A stretch of 64,000 bases of DNA. Source: Serinicoccus kebangsaanensis. Lineage in GTDB: Bacteria > Actinomycetota > Actinomycetes > Actinomycetales > Dermatophilaceae. The translations under genes and the position numbers were made by a program. Every line of letters begins with the position of its first letter. The first letter of the stretch is position 1. Below the pieces are notes generated by a model. The model searched no databases and had not been told where the DNA came from. It saw nothing but the letters and a program-made list of their open reading frames with translations. This document shows, in pieces, positions 48,564 to 57,916 of the stretch. The stretch spans positions 62,001 to 126,000 of the forward strand of contig NZ_VSLG01000010.1 of assembly GCF_008919445.1 (NCBI RefSeq). The letters run 5' to 3'.

Positions 48564-48764
48564 GGCTTACGAACCTTTCGAACAAGTCAGCCCAGGAGGG
48601 GAAGAACCCTCTGGGTGATCGCGGCGGACGCAGCACGCCCGCTCTGATCGGCCCACACAGTAATGACCGGGTGCCAGGCGCGCCAGCCGACGCGGCGGGC
48701 GTCGGCACAACTGTGATCTATCCGTGACGTGGGGTCCGGGACCCTGCTGCGGGCCGGACCGGCG
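48564..48764. other. Intergenic region upstream of glsB
   Basis: 201 bases without a gene between glsB and the DUF3107 gene. Bases 48591-48615 form an imperfect hairpin in the glsB leader, CCCAGGAGGG / CCCTCTGGG with one bulge and a 6-base loop. The remainder is AT-richer than average and may carry a stress promoter for glsB. I cannot place one with confidence. Confidence 0.5.
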
Positions 48765-48992
48765 TCAGTGGCTGCCGAAGCCCACCCGGCCCTTGTCCTG
48801 GGCGCCGATCTCGACGTAGGCCAGCGCGGCCGTGGGCACGAGGATCGACCGCCCCTTGTCGTCCTCGAGCTCGAGGACCAGGGCCTCGGTGGTGAGCGCC
48901 TCGGTGACGGCCTGCTTGACGACCTTGGGGGTCTGCGCCGACTCGAAGGTCACCTCACGACCGACGTCTCGGATTCCGATGCGGACCTCCAC
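48765..48992 (-). CDS. DUF3107 small protein
   Basis: A 75-residue protein of the DUF3107 family (homologue of mycobacterial Rv3208A/TB9.4). It reads MEVRIGIRDVGREVTFESA, then QAVTEALTTEALVLELED and LVPTAALAYVEIG. It is beta-alpha-beta rich and not membrane-bound; function unknown. The GTG start has a GGAGGTAGCC ribosome-binding site. It follows the TetR gene on the same strand, the order seen in mycobacteria. Confidence 0.92.
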   Translation of the reverse strand: MEVRIGIRDVGREVTFESAQTPKVVKQAVTEALTTEALVLELEDDKGRSILVPTAALAYVEIGAQDKGRVGFGSH

Positions 48993-49049
48993 GGCTACCT
49001 CCAGCGCGGGTCAGGGGCGAGGCGTCCCGGGACGGGACACCGGCACAGC

Positions 49050-49688
49050 CTAGCCCGGGTGCACCGACGCGCCGGCCCGTGGGGGCACCGCGCCCCAGCC
49101 GCGCCAGGCGATCGTCGAGAGCAGCTCCAGGACGCGCTCCCGGGGCAGCGTGTCCCGCCGGGCGTACCAGGACACCGCCGCCGCCTGCGCCATCCCCGCC
49201 ATCGCGGTCCCCAGCAGCACGCACTCGTCCCAGGCGAGATCGGTCTCCTCCGCCAGCACCCGCCCCATCGACTCCCCGCAGGCCTGCCGGGTGCGGTCCA
49301 GGATGGCCGCGACCTCGGGGTCGGAGCCCATGTCGGACTGGAAGAGCACGGAGAAGCCGGAGGCCGGGCGCGCGGCGAACTCGAAGAAGCTGCTCAGGCA
49401 GCCGGCGATGCGGTCGTGATTGCCCTCGGCGGTCTCGAGCACGGTGTCGATGGTGCGCACGACCTCGTCGGAGACGCTCTCGGCGATGGCCAGGTAGAGG
49501 TCGAGCTTGCTGCTGAAGTGCTGGTACAGCACCGGCTTGCTGACCCCCGCGCGCTCGGCGATGTCGTCCATCGCGCACGCGTGGTACCCCGACTCGGCGA
49601 AGGCTTCGAGCGCGGCCCCGAGCAGCTGCGCGCGCCGTTCGGCGCGGGGCAGGCGGACCCGGCGGTCGGGGGGCGGGGGGACGGTCAC
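49050..49688 (-). CDS. TetR family transcriptional regulator
   Basis: A 212-residue regulator with an N-terminal TetR helix-turn-helix (about 14-60, LLGAALEAFAESGYHACAMDDIAERAGVSKPVLYQHFSSK) and an all-helical ligand domain. The ligand is unknown. The GTG start follows GGAGAGGCACCC. A strong TAGAAT -10 hexamer (49716-49721) gives a leader of about 25 bases. The homologue next to DUF3107 in mycobacteria is Rv3208. Confidence 0.92.
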   Translation of the reverse strand: MTVPPPPDRRVRLPRAERRAQLLGAALEAFAESGYHACAMDDIAERAGVSKPVLYQHFSSKLDLYLAIAESVSDEVVRTIDTVLETAEGNHDRIAGCLSSFFEFAARPASGFSVLFQSDMGSDPEVAAILDRTRQACGESMGRVLAEETDLAWDECVLLGTAMAGMAQAAAVSWYARRDTLPRERVLELLSTIAWRGWGAVPPRAGASVHPG

Positions 49689-49715
49689 GGGTGCCTCTCC
49701 AGGGTGGGACCGACC

Positions 49716-49721
49716 ATTCTA
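49716..49721 (-). promoter_or_regulatory. -10 hexamer TAGAAT of the TetR gene
   Basis: A near-consensus -10 about 28 bases upstream of the GTG at 49688, in the divergent spacer with adnA. Confidence 0.55.
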
Positions 49722-49773
49722 CGACGTCACGGCTGGACGCCGGTATGTCCGCAGCGGGTGGTGTGATGGGGCC

Positions 49774-52700
49774 ATGCCACCCGCCACCACCAGCGCCGCT
49801 GCGCCGGACCCGGAGCAGGCGCGGGTGGTCCGGCACCGGGGCGGGGTGATGGTGGTCCTGGGCGCCCCCGGGACCGGCAAGACGAGCGTGCTGACCCGCC
49901 AGGTGCAGGATCGCATCGGTGAGGGTCTGACCCCGGACGAGTGCCTGGTCGTCGCCGCCACCCGGCAGGGCGCGACCCGGCTGCGTGGGGCGATCGGCCG
50001 CGACCTCGGCGCCACGCACACCGAGCCGCTGGCCCGCACCGCCGCCTCGCTGGCGTTCGCGATCCTCCGCCTCGTGGCGGCCCGGGACCGGGAGCCCATG
50101 CCGCGGTTGATCTCGGGCGCCGAGCAGGACACCGTGCTGCGCGAGCTGCTCGCCGGCCACGAGGAGACCGGCGGTGGTCCACCCTGGCCGGCCGACCTCG
50201 ACCTGGCGCGGTCCACGGCCGGCTTCCGCGGACAGCTGCGGGACCTGCTGATGCGTGCGGTGGAGCACGGCGTGGGCCCGGCGGAGCTGGAGCACCTCGC
50301 GGAGGTCCACGGACGGCCCGAGTGGGCCTGCGCCGGTGCCCTGCTGGAGGAGTACGACCAGGTGACCGCCCTCGCCGACCCGGGCAGCTACGACCCGGCG
50401 TGGATCTGCACGGCGGCAGCGGAGGCGCTGGAGACCGACGACGACCTGCGCGCGACGGTGCACGCGAAGGTGCGCTTCATCGGGGTGGACGACGCGCAGG
50501 AGCTGACCGCCTCGGCCGCCCGGATGCTCGACGCCGTCCGCCCGGACGGCGCGGACGCCCTGCTCGTCGGCGACCCGGACGCCGCGCTGCTGGGCTTCCG
50601 CGGTGCCGTGCCGGCGCTCTTCCTGGACCTCGCGGGCCGGTGGGCGGGTGACGCGGGCCCGGAGACCGTGGCGCTGCGGAGGCGTCCGGCGGGCGCCCCC
50701 GCGGTGGGCGCGGTCTCCGACCGGGTCGCGCAGCGGATCGGCGTCGCGGGCAGCGCGCTGCACCGGGAGCCCGCGAGCGCCGGGCCAGCAGGGTCGGCGG
50801 GCGTGCAGCTCACGCGGAGCGCCGCCCAGGAGGCCACGCTCGTGGCCCGGTGGCTGCGGCACGCCCACCTGGTGGACGGCGTCCCCTGGGACGGGCTGGC
50901 GGTCATCGCCCGCAGCGGTCGGCAGCAGGACTCCATCCGCCGCGCCCTGGCCTCCGGCGGGGTCCCGGTCCACGTCGACCGGTCCTCGGTCCCGCTGGGG
51001 TCGGACCCTGCCGTGCAGCCGCTGCTGCTGGCCTTCGACATCGTCACCCGCGCGGACGAGACGCAGGACTGGTGGGTGGGGCCGGAGGAGGCCCTGGAGC
51101 TGCTGCGCAGCCCGCTCGGCGGGTCGGACCCGGTGGCGCTGCGGCGGCTGCGACGCCTGCTCCGCGGTGCCGAGCTGGTGGCCGGAGGGTCGCGACGCGC
51201 CGACGACCTGCTCGCCTGGCGGATGGCCGATCCCGACCTGCGCCGGAGCGTGCCGGAGGAGGTGCCCGCCGAGCTCGAGCCCGTGGTCCGCGTCGCGCGG
51301 GTGCTGGACGCGGGGCGCGCGGCATACCTGCGTGGTCTGGGGCAGGGCCCGGGCGACGAGGGTGCCGGCCTCCCCTCGGGGGGTCCGGACGAGGTCCTCT
51401 GGGCACTCTGGTCCAGCAGCGGTCTGGCGACCGGCTGGGCCCGGCAGGCACTCGGTGGCGGAGCGCTGGGGGCCCGCGCGGACCGCGACCTGGATGCCGT
51501 GATGGTCCTCTTCTCGGCGGCGGAGTCGTATGCCGAGCGACTGCCCGGCGCCCGTCCCCGCTCGTTCCTGGACTCCGTCCGCAGCGCCGAGGTCGCCGCC
51601 GACACGCTGGTCGTGGGCGGTCGCCGACCGGGCGCTGTGGAGGTCCTGACCCCGCACGCCGCGGCGGGCCGCCGGTGGCAGCGGGTCGCCGTCGTCGGGG
51701 TCCAGGACGGGGTCTGGCCCGACCTGAGGCTCCGCGACACGCTGCTCGGGGCGGACGCGCTGGTCGCGGCACTGCAGGGTCGCGCCGTGTCCGGCCCGCA
51801 GGCATGGCGCGAGGCCCAGGCCCAGGTCCGTGCCGACGAGCTGCGCCAGTTCCACGTCGCTGTGAGCCGTGCCTCGGAGCACCTGCTGGTGACGGCCGCG
51901 TCGAGCCCGGACGACCAGCCCTCCGGGTTGCTGGAGCTGGTGGAGCCGGGATTCCGGGAGCGGGCACCGGTGGAGGTGCCACCGCCGATGACCCTGCGCG
52001 GACTGGTGGGGGAGCTGCGCCGGGCCGCCGTCCAGGCCCACCGCCGTGGAGACCTGGCGACCCGTGACGAGGCGGTCGACGTCCTGCACCGGCTGTCCAC
52101 CGAGCACGTGCCAGGGGCCGACCCCTCGGACTGGTGGTCGCTGCGGGAGACGTCCACGTCGGCGATGATCCGTCCGCAAGGATCGGTCCGCGTCTCGCCC
52201 TCCCGGTTGCAGACCTACCTCGACTGCGAGCTCCGGTGGTTCCTGACCTCCCGGGGTGCGGACACCGGGGAGGCGCCGAACGCCCAGCTCGGCACGCTCG
52301 TGCACGAGGTGGTGGCGCAGGCGCCGGAGGCCCCGGTCGCCGATCTCGTCGCCGAGCTGGACCGGCGCTGGCCGGACCTGAACCTCGTCGACGGGTGGGT
52401 GGCGGACAAGACCCGTCGCGACGCGCACGCCATGCTCGAGAGGTATGCCGGCTACGTCGCCGCGGCACGCGCCGAGGGCCGGGAGCTGCTCGGCACCGAG
52501 CTCGAGCTGTCCGTGCGCCTGGACGCCCGCGACGGCGACCCCACGCAGGAGGACGCCCGGGACGCCCACCTGGTGGGCGCGGTCGACCGGCTGGAGCGGG
52601 CCGCCGACGGGTCGCTCGTCGTCGCCGACCTCAAGACCGGGCGGACGCCGGTGCCACGGGCCGACGTCGAGCGGCACGCCCAGCTCGCGGCATACCAGGT

Positions 52701-52965
52701 CGCGGTGTCCGAGGGCGCCTTCGCCGAGCTGGGCTCGCGCAGCGGCGGCGCCCGACTGGTGCAGCTCGGCACGTCTGGCGCTGTCGATCGGGCCCAACCG
52801 TCGCTGGAGGACTCCCCGGAGCCGGACCGGGCGCGGCAGCAGGTCCGTGCCGCCGCGGCGGGGATGGCCGGGGCGGAGTTCACCGCCCGCGACCTCGAGC
52901 GACGCTGCCGCCGGTGCCCCGCACGCTTCGCCTGCCCGATCCAGCCGGAGGGGAGCCAGCGATGA
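49774..52965 (+). CDS. adnA: AdnA subunit of the AdnAB helicase-nuclease (double-strand break resection)
   Basis: A 1063-residue subunit of the mycobacterial-type AdnAB end-resection machine. The N-terminal UvrD-like motor has Walker A GAPGTGKTS (30-38), but motif II reads IGVDDAQE, with Asp in place of the usual catalytic Glu. The C-terminal RecB-like nuclease carries VGAVDRLER and VVADLKTGRT. Four cysteines (TYLDCELRW near 818; RRCRRCPARFAC near 1045-1054) form an AddB-like Fe-S staple. The ATG at 49774 has TGTGAT six bases upstream. The stop overlaps adnB by ATGA. Confidence 0.93.
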   Translation: MPPATTSAAAPDPEQARVVRHRGGVMVVLGAPGTGKTSVLTRQVQDRIGEGLTPDECLVVAATRQGATRLRGAIGRDLGATHTEPLARTAASLAFAILRLVAARDREPMPRLISGAEQDTVLRELLAGHEETGGGPPWPADLDLARSTAGFRGQLRDLLMRAVEHGVGPAELEHLAEVHGRPEWACAGALLEEYDQVTALADPGSYDPAWICTAAAEALETDDDLRATVHAKVRFIGVDDAQELTASAARMLDAVRPDGADALLVGDPDAALLGFRGAVPALFLDLAGRWAGDAGPETVALRRRPAGAPAVGAVSDRVAQRIGVAGSALHREPASAGPAGSAGVQLTRSAAQEATLVARWLRHAHLVDGVPWDGLAVIARSGRQQDSIRRALASGGVPVHVDRSSVPLGSDPAVQPLLLAFDIVTRADETQDWWVGPEEALELLRSPLGGSDPVALRRLRRLLRGAELVAGGSRRADDLLAWRMADPDLRRSVPEEVPAELEPVVRVARVLDAGRAAYLRGLGQGPGDEGAGLPSGGPDEVLWALWSSSGLATGWARQALGGGALGARADRDLDAVMVLFSAAESYAERLPGARPRSFLDSVRSAEVAADTLVVGGRRPGAVEVLTPHAAAGRRWQRVAVVGVQDGVWPDLRLRDTLLGADALVAALQGRAVSGPQAWREAQAQVRADELRQFHVAVSRASEHLLVTAASSPDDQPSGLLELVEPGFRERAPVEVPPPMTLRGLVGELRRAAVQAHRRGDLATRDEAVDVLHRLSTEHVPGADPSDWWSLRETSTSAMIRPQGSVRVSPSRLQTYLDCELRWFLTSRGADTGEAPNAQLGTLVHEVVAQAPEAPVADLVAELDRRWPDLNLVDGWVADKTRRDAHAMLERYAGYVAAARAEGRELLGTELELSVRLDARDGDPTQEDARDAHLVGAVDRLERAADGSLVVADLKTGRTPVPRADVERHAQLAAYQVAVSEGAFAELGSRSGGARLVQLGTSGAVDRAQPSLEDSPEPDRARQQVRAAAAGMAGAEFTARDLERRCRRCPARFACPIQPEGSQR

Positions 52966-55900
52966 GTGGTCCCCCCACCGGCCCGACGTACTCCCCGGCG
53001 GACCTGGCGCAGGCGCTGGGCGCCCCGGAGCCCACGCCGGAGCAGGCCGCGGTCATCACCGCCCCGCTGCGCCCCGGTGTCGTCGTCGCCGGTGCCGGGT
53101 CCGGCAAGACGGAGACGATGGCCTCCCGCGTGCTGTGGCTGGTGGCCAACGCGATGGTGGCTCCCCAGGACGTGCTCGGTCTCACCTTCACCCGGAAGGC
53201 GTCGCTGGAGCTGGCTGCCCGGTTGACCGGCCGGCTGCGCCAGCTCCGGGACGTCGGGCTGTGGGTCGACCCCGGTCCTGGGGCGGGTGCGGACGGCTTC
53301 GACCTCCCGACCATCTCCACCTACCACGCCTACGCCGGACGCCTGGTCAGCGAGCACGGGATGCGCCTCGGGGTGGAGCCCGACGCCGTGCTGCTGTCGG
53401 AGGCGGCCTGCTGGCAGCTGGCGCACGACGTGGTCACCCGCTTCGACGGCGACATGGCCGGGATGGACCGGGCGCCGAGCACGGTGGTCCGGGCGGTGAT
53501 CGACCTGTCGGCCGAGCTCGGGGAGCACCTCGTCGAGCCCGACCAGGCCCAGGGGTTCCTCGACGACCTGGCCGCCCGGATGGAGGATCTCCCGCACGAG
53601 GGGCGGCCGCTGAAGGTGGGCCGGGACGTCGCGGCCGACCTGCGCCGTCAGGCCCTGCTCTATCCCCTGGTGGTGGCCTACCGGCAGGCCAAGGCAGCTC
53701 GGGGCGCACTCGACTTCGGCGACCAGATGGCGCTCGCGGCCCGCCTGGCCAGGGACGTCCCGGCCGTGTCCGAGGCGGAGCGCAGCCGCTACTCCGCGGT
53801 GCTGCTGGACGAGTTCCAGGACACCTCCGAGGCGCAGATGGTGCTGCTGACGTCGTTGTTCGCGGGGCACGACCTGCCCATCACGGCGGTCGGCGACCCG
53901 CACCAGTCGATCTACGGCTGGCGCGGCGCCAGCGCCACCACGCTCACCCGCTTCCCGGCGGCCTTCGCGGTCGAGGGGTCCGCCGCCCCGGTGCTGCAGC
54001 TGAGCACGTCCTGGCGCAACGACCGGGCGGGCCTCGACGCCGCCAACGCGGTGGCCGCCCCGTTGCGCCACGAGTCCGCTGTGCCGGTGGCGACGCTGCG
54101 CCCCCGGCCGGACGCAGGGCCGGGCGTCGTCGACGTGGCCCGTCTCCCGGACCACGTCCTGGAGGCCGAGCACGTCGCCGACTGGGTGCAGCAGCGGTGG
54201 CCGTCCTCGACCCCGGTGACGGCGGCGGTGCTGTGCCGTGCCCGGGCCCAGTTCGCCCCGGTCGTGGACGCGCTGCGTCGTCGCGGTCTCCCGGTCGAGG
54301 TCGTCGGGCTGGGCGGGTTGCTGGACACGCCGGAGGTCCTGGACCTCGTCGCCCTGCTCTGGGTCGCCCAGGAGCCGACGCGCGGCGACCAGGTGATGCG
54401 GCTGCTCGCCGGACCGGTCGCCCGGTTGGGCGCGGCCGACATCGATGCCCTCTGGGCCCGGGCCGGCGAGCTGGCCCGGGAGCCGGGCACCGAGGCGTCG
54501 AGCGAGCGGGAGCACGCACCGGTGCTGGCGGAGGCGGTCGAGCGTATGCCGGGACCCGCCTGGGTGGGCCGTGGGGGAGAGCACCTGTCGCCGCAGGGTG
54601 CGCAGCGGGTGGCCTGGCTCGCCGACGTGCTGCGCCGGGTCCGGTCGCTCACCAGCCTGCCGCTCCCCGACCTCGTGACCGAGACCGAGCGGCTGCTCGG
54701 CCTGGACATCGAGGTCGCCTCCGACCCCGACCTGCATCCCACCTGGGGCCGCGCGCCCCTCGACGCCCTGGCCGAGGTGGCCGCCGGCTACGCGCACGGC
54801 GCCGACCGCGTCACCCTCGGTGGGTTCCTCGACTGGCTCGATGCCGCCCGGGAGCACGAGCGGGGGCTCGAGGAGGCCGAGGTTCCCGAGCTCGCCGAGG
54901 TGTCCGTGGACCGCGGGGCGGTCCAGGTCCTGACCGTCCACGCCGCGAAGGGACTGGAGTGGGACGTCGTCGCCGTCCCGGGCCTGGTCGAGGGCACCTT
55001 CCCCTCCGGTCGCGTGACCTCGGAGCACGGCGAGGACGGGTGGAGGGTGAAGGAGCGGTCGGACAAGGGGTGGCTGGCCGGGATCGGGTCCTTGCCGACG
55101 GCGCTGCGGGGGGACCGTGACGGCCGCCCGGACCTGGCCTGGTCGACCGTGCCTGACACCCGCAGCCTGCGTGCGGGACTGGCCGACCTCTACCTGGACC
55201 AAGGACGCTTCGCGATCCAGGAGGAGCGTCGCCTGGCCTACGTCGCCCTGACCCGGGCACGCCATCGGGTGCTGCTCACCGCCCCGGTCTGGTCGACCGG
55301 CCGGGCGCCCCGCGTGACGTCCCGCTTCCTGGACGAGGTCCGGACCCTGCCCGGGGTGAGGGTCGGTCCCTGGGCCGACATGCCCGACCCCGCGGTCGAG
55401 GAGGAGATGACCAATCCACGCCTCGGGGAGCAGGTCAGTGCGGTGTGGCCGGTGTCTCGGGACGAGCGGCGATCAGCGGTGATCGACGTGGCGTCGGCCC
55501 TGCTCGCGGCACGCACGGCCGCTCCACCGGCCGGGCCCCGGCAGGACGACGAGAACCCTGCCCCTGCGCCGTGGTCCGAGACCGTGGACCTGCTGCTCGC
55601 CGAGCGTGCGCGGCGGCAGGAGGCCGCGGTGGCCCCGCCGCTCCCGGATCACCTGTCCACGTCCGCGCTGGTGGATCTCGCCGCCGACCCAGACGCCTTC
55701 CTGCGCCAGCTGCGTCGGCCCCTCCCCACCGCGCCCGCGCCCCGGACGAGGGTCGGCACGACCTTCCACGCCTGGGTGGAGCAGCACTATGCCGCCGCCA
55801 CGCTGGTCGACCTCGACGACCTGGACGGTGGCGACGCCCCCGAGCGCACGGGTGGGCTCGGCGAGCTGCAGCAGAACTTCCTGGCCAGCGAGTGGGCCGA

Positions 55901-56216
55901 CCGGCAGCCGATCGCCGTGGAGGTGCCGGTCCAGACCGAGGTCGGTGGACGCACGGTCGCCGGACGGATCGACGCGGTCTTCGCCGACGGGGACGGAGGG
56001 GTGACGGTCGTGGACTGGAAGACGGGCTCGCCCGGCAGCCCGGACCAGCAGCAGGTGCGGGCCATCCAGCTCGGCGTCTACCGGCTCGCCTTCGCCCGAC
56101 TCACCGGACGACCGGTGGAGCAGGTCCGCGCGGCCTTCTTCTACGCCGCGTCCGGGACGACCGTCAGACCCGACCTGCCGACGGAGGCGGACCTTCGCCA
56201 GCTCCTGCAGGGGTAG
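52962..56216 (+). CDS. adnB: AdnB subunit of the AdnAB helicase-nuclease
   Basis: A 1084-residue partner with a complete SF1A motor and C-terminal nuclease. Motor motifs are VAGAGSGKTE (I), GLTFTRKA (Ia), LLDEFQDTSE (II), AVGDPHQSIYGWRGA (III), TVHAAKGLEWDVV (V) and AYVALTRAR (VI). The PD-(D/E)XK nuclease has GTTFHAWVEQHY, GRIDAVF and VVDWKTGSPG. By analogy with mycobacteria this is the lead translocating motor. The start overlaps the adnA stop by 4 bases, so the subunits are made in a coupled way. Confidence 0.95.
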   Translation: MSGPPTGPTYSPADLAQALGAPEPTPEQAAVITAPLRPGVVVAGAGSGKTETMASRVLWLVANAMVAPQDVLGLTFTRKASLELAARLTGRLRQLRDVGLWVDPGPGAGADGFDLPTISTYHAYAGRLVSEHGMRLGVEPDAVLLSEAACWQLAHDVVTRFDGDMAGMDRAPSTVVRAVIDLSAELGEHLVEPDQAQGFLDDLAARMEDLPHEGRPLKVGRDVAADLRRQALLYPLVVAYRQAKAARGALDFGDQMALAARLARDVPAVSEAERSRYSAVLLDEFQDTSEAQMVLLTSLFAGHDLPITAVGDPHQSIYGWRGASATTLTRFPAAFAVEGSAAPVLQLSTSWRNDRAGLDAANAVAAPLRHESAVPVATLRPRPDAGPGVVDVARLPDHVLEAEHVADWVQQRWPSSTPVTAAVLCRARAQFAPVVDALRRRGLPVEVVGLGGLLDTPEVLDLVALLWVAQEPTRGDQVMRLLAGPVARLGAADIDALWARAGELAREPGTEASSEREHAPVLAEAVERMPGPAWVGRGGEHLSPQGAQRVAWLADVLRRVRSLTSLPLPDLVTETERLLGLDIEVASDPDLHPTWGRAPLDALAEVAAGYAHGADRVTLGGFLDWLDAAREHERGLEEAEVPELAEVSVDRGAVQVLTVHAAKGLEWDVVAVPGLVEGTFPSGRVTSEHGEDGWRVKERSDKGWLAGIGSLPTALRGDRDGRPDLAWSTVPDTRSLRAGLADLYLDQGRFAIQEERRLAYVALTRARHRVLLTAPVWSTGRAPRVTSRFLDEVRTLPGVRVGPWADMPDPAVEEEMTNPRLGEQVSAVWPVSRDERRSAVIDVASALLAARTAAPPAGPRQDDENPAPAPWSETVDLLLAERARRQEAAVAPPLPDHLSTSALVDLAADPDAFLRQLRRPLPTAPAPRTRVGTTFHAWVEQHYAAATLVDLDDLDGGDAPERTGGLGELQQNFLASEWADRQPIAVEVPVQTEVGGRTVAGRIDAVFADGDGGVTVVDWKTGSPGSPDQQQVRAIQLGVYRLAFARLTGRPVEQVRAAFFYAASGTTVRPDLPTEADLRQLLQG

Positions 56217-57824
56217 TCAGCCGCGCCGCTCGTCGTCCTCCGACGGCATGCCGTAGAGGTCGTGCAGCCGGGTGTCGTCGTCCTCCAGCTCGGCGTCGGC
56301 GTCCTCGCTGTCCTCCGTCTCGCCGACGTCCCCGCTGTCCTGCGCCTCGCGCTCGGCTGCCCCGGGCTGCTGGCCCACCTCGAGGTCGTCGGGCGCCTCG
56401 TCCACCCCGGGCCCGCCGGGCTGCCCGTCCGTCGCCGGCGCCGTCACGTCCGGCTCCACGTCGGGCTGGTCGGGCACGGCGTCCGGTGCCGACCCGTCGG
56501 GCCGCTCGTCCGTCGCACGGCCCGGGTCCTCCGGCTCAGGCTCCCCTCCGGGCTCGTCGTCGGGCGGCTCCGCCTCCGACGCCCCGGCACCGTCCGCCTC
56601 GTCGCCGTCCGGCTCGTCGCCCTCGTCCGCCGCGGGCCCGTCCCCGACGACACCGGCACCGGGCAGCGGGACCTCCGCCGTGATGTCCTCGTCCGGCTCG
56701 GCGCGGTCCGGGTGCCCGTCGGCGTCCTGCCGGTCGTCCTCGGCAGGCGGGGGCGGCCCGGCCGCCGCGAGCCCGGGCCCGGCGTCAGTCGCCACGGCGT
56801 CCGACGCCCCCGAACCCGACGCCCCGGCGCCCGACGCCCCGGCGCCCGATGCCACGGCGCCGGGTCCGCGGGCGGTGGTCGGCACGAGGGAGTCCTCGTC
56901 CTCGGTGAGCCGGTCCATCCGGCGCAGGGCCTCGACCACGCGACGCACGGCGTCCTCGTCGCCCAGGGAGGTGTGGTGCGCCAGGCCCCGGAGCCGTCCC
57001 GTCTCCGCGAGCAGCCGCGCCCGCGCATGCAGGTAGGGGTCCGGTCGTTGGGCCCGGGCCAGCGCATAGCTGTCCAGGACCGACTCCCAGGCGGCGGGGG
57101 AGGCCCTGGTGTAGAGGTCGGCCAGGTCGGCGGCAGGGTCCCCGATCATGGCCTCGTCCCAGTCGGTCACCGCCACGACCCGACCGCTGTCCGCCTCGTC
57201 GTCGGCGAAGGCGACCACCACGGCGGCCCCACGGAAGGCGCCATGCACCGGGGTGCTGGCGAACTGCCACAGGGGCGCTGCCTCGAAGGCCTCCTCCCAC
57301 CGCCCGAGCAGACGGGTCGGGACCCGCCCGGTCTCGGCGGCACGATCGACCTCGGAGATCAGGCGCTGGCGGCATCCCCCCGCATCGAAGGAGGGCACGT
57401 CCTGCTGCTCGAAGACGGCGCTCGGGATGTTGTGGATCGCCGCCATGGTCCGGCCGACCGCGTGCGCGAGCCCGGCACCGCCGGGCAGATGGGTGAAGTC
57501 GAGCGTCGACCCCTCGACGTGCGGGTAGACCGCGGCATGTCCTTCGGCGCCCGTCGCGGCGTAGCCGACGGCCGCCGGAACCTTGAAGGGCACGTGCCGT
57601 GAGAGCTGCCGCACCAGCTCGTCGTTGCGGCGCAGTCTCGCCCCCGCCACCGAGGTCAGCGGGGAGCGCACCAACCACCGTCGTCCCGTGGCGTCCTCCA
57701 CGACGGCCTGCTGCAGCTCGGACTCCTCGCCCGCCTCCACGCCCAACCCCGCCACGGCCACCGGCTTCATGCCGGGCACGGCGGCACTCGCGAGGGCGGC
57801 CAGAGCGAGGTCAGTACGCATCAC
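56217..57824 (-). CDS. Phosphotransferase-fold protein (APH/maltokinase-like), predicted pseudokinase with acidic tail
   Basis: About 535 residues. Residues 1-330 have the aminoglycoside-phosphotransferase/maltokinase fold (WLVRSPL, AVGRTMAAIHNIPSAVF, VAVTDWDEAMIGDPAADLADLY). The catalytic loop, usually HGDLH-x-GN, reads HGAFRGAAV: the base Asp and metal Asn are both Ala, and the ATP Lys is Arg. Residues about 340-534 are Asp/Glu/Pro/Gly-rich and disordered, ending DTRLHDLYGMPSEDD. TACGGT seven bases upstream supports the GTG at 57824; an ATG follows at 57821. It is convergent with adnB (adjacent stops) and divergent from nudC. Confidence 0.82.
   Translation of the reverse strand: MMRTDLALAALASAAVPGMKPVAVAGLGVEAGEESELQQAVVEDATGRRWLVRSPLTSVAGARLRRNDELVRQLSRHVPFKVPAAVGYAATGAEGHAAVYPHVEGSTLDFTHLPGGAGLAHAVGRTMAAIHNIPSAVFEQQDVPSFDAGGCRQRLISEVDRAAETGRVPTRLLGRWEEAFEAAPLWQFASTPVHGAFRGAAVVVAFADDEADSGRVVAVTDWDEAMIGDPAADLADLYTRASPAAWESVLDSYALARAQRPDPYLHARARLLAETGRLRGLAHHTSLGDEDAVRRVVEALRRMDRLTEDEDSLVPTTARGPGAVASGAGASGAGASGSGASDAVATDAGPGLAAAGPPPPAEDDRQDADGHPDRAEPDEDITAEVPLPGAGVVGDGPAADEGDEPDGDEADGAGASEAEPPDDEPGGEPEPEDPGRATDERPDGSAPDAVPDQPDVEPDVTAPATDGQPGGPGVDEAPDDLEVGQQPGAAEREAQDSGDVGETEDSEDADAELEDDDTRLHDLYGMPSEDDERRG
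56803..56862. repeat. 15-bp tandem repeat (about four copies) in the pseudokinase linker
   Basis: Unit GACGCCCCGGCGCCC, two exact copies at 56818-56847 flanked by a degenerate copy on each side (56803-56817 and 56848-56862). On the minus strand it encodes the Gly-Ala-Ser repeats that link the kinase fold to the acidic tail. Copy number may vary between strains. Confidence 0.8.
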
Positions 57825-57831
57825 GGACACC

Positions 57832-57837
57832 ACCGTA
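57832..57837 (-). promoter_or_regulatory. -10 hexamer TACGGT of the pseudokinase gene (leaderless)
   Basis: The hexamer ends seven bases before the GTG at 57824. Confidence 0.45.
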
Positions 57838-57904
57838 TGCGGTGGGCTCGCCGGACGGCGGCATTCGCGAGGGCACGTCCTCAAAGCCTGTCGGCCACGG
57901 CACC

Positions 57905-57910
57905 TACAGT
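57905..57910 (+). promoter_or_regulatory. -10 hexamer TACAGT of nudC (leaderless)
   Basis: The hexamer ends six bases before the GTG at 57917. Confidence 0.55.
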
Positions 57911-57916
57911 GGCCGG

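Noticed and set aside
49001-49049. Possible attachment site or small RNA between the DUF3107 and TetR genes
   Set aside because: Only short GC-rich sequence without a stable stem, direct repeat or tRNA-like element.
56217-57824. Aminoglycoside phosphotransferase resistance gene
   Set aside because: The catalytic Asp and metal Asn are replaced by Ala, so drug phosphorylation is not expected.
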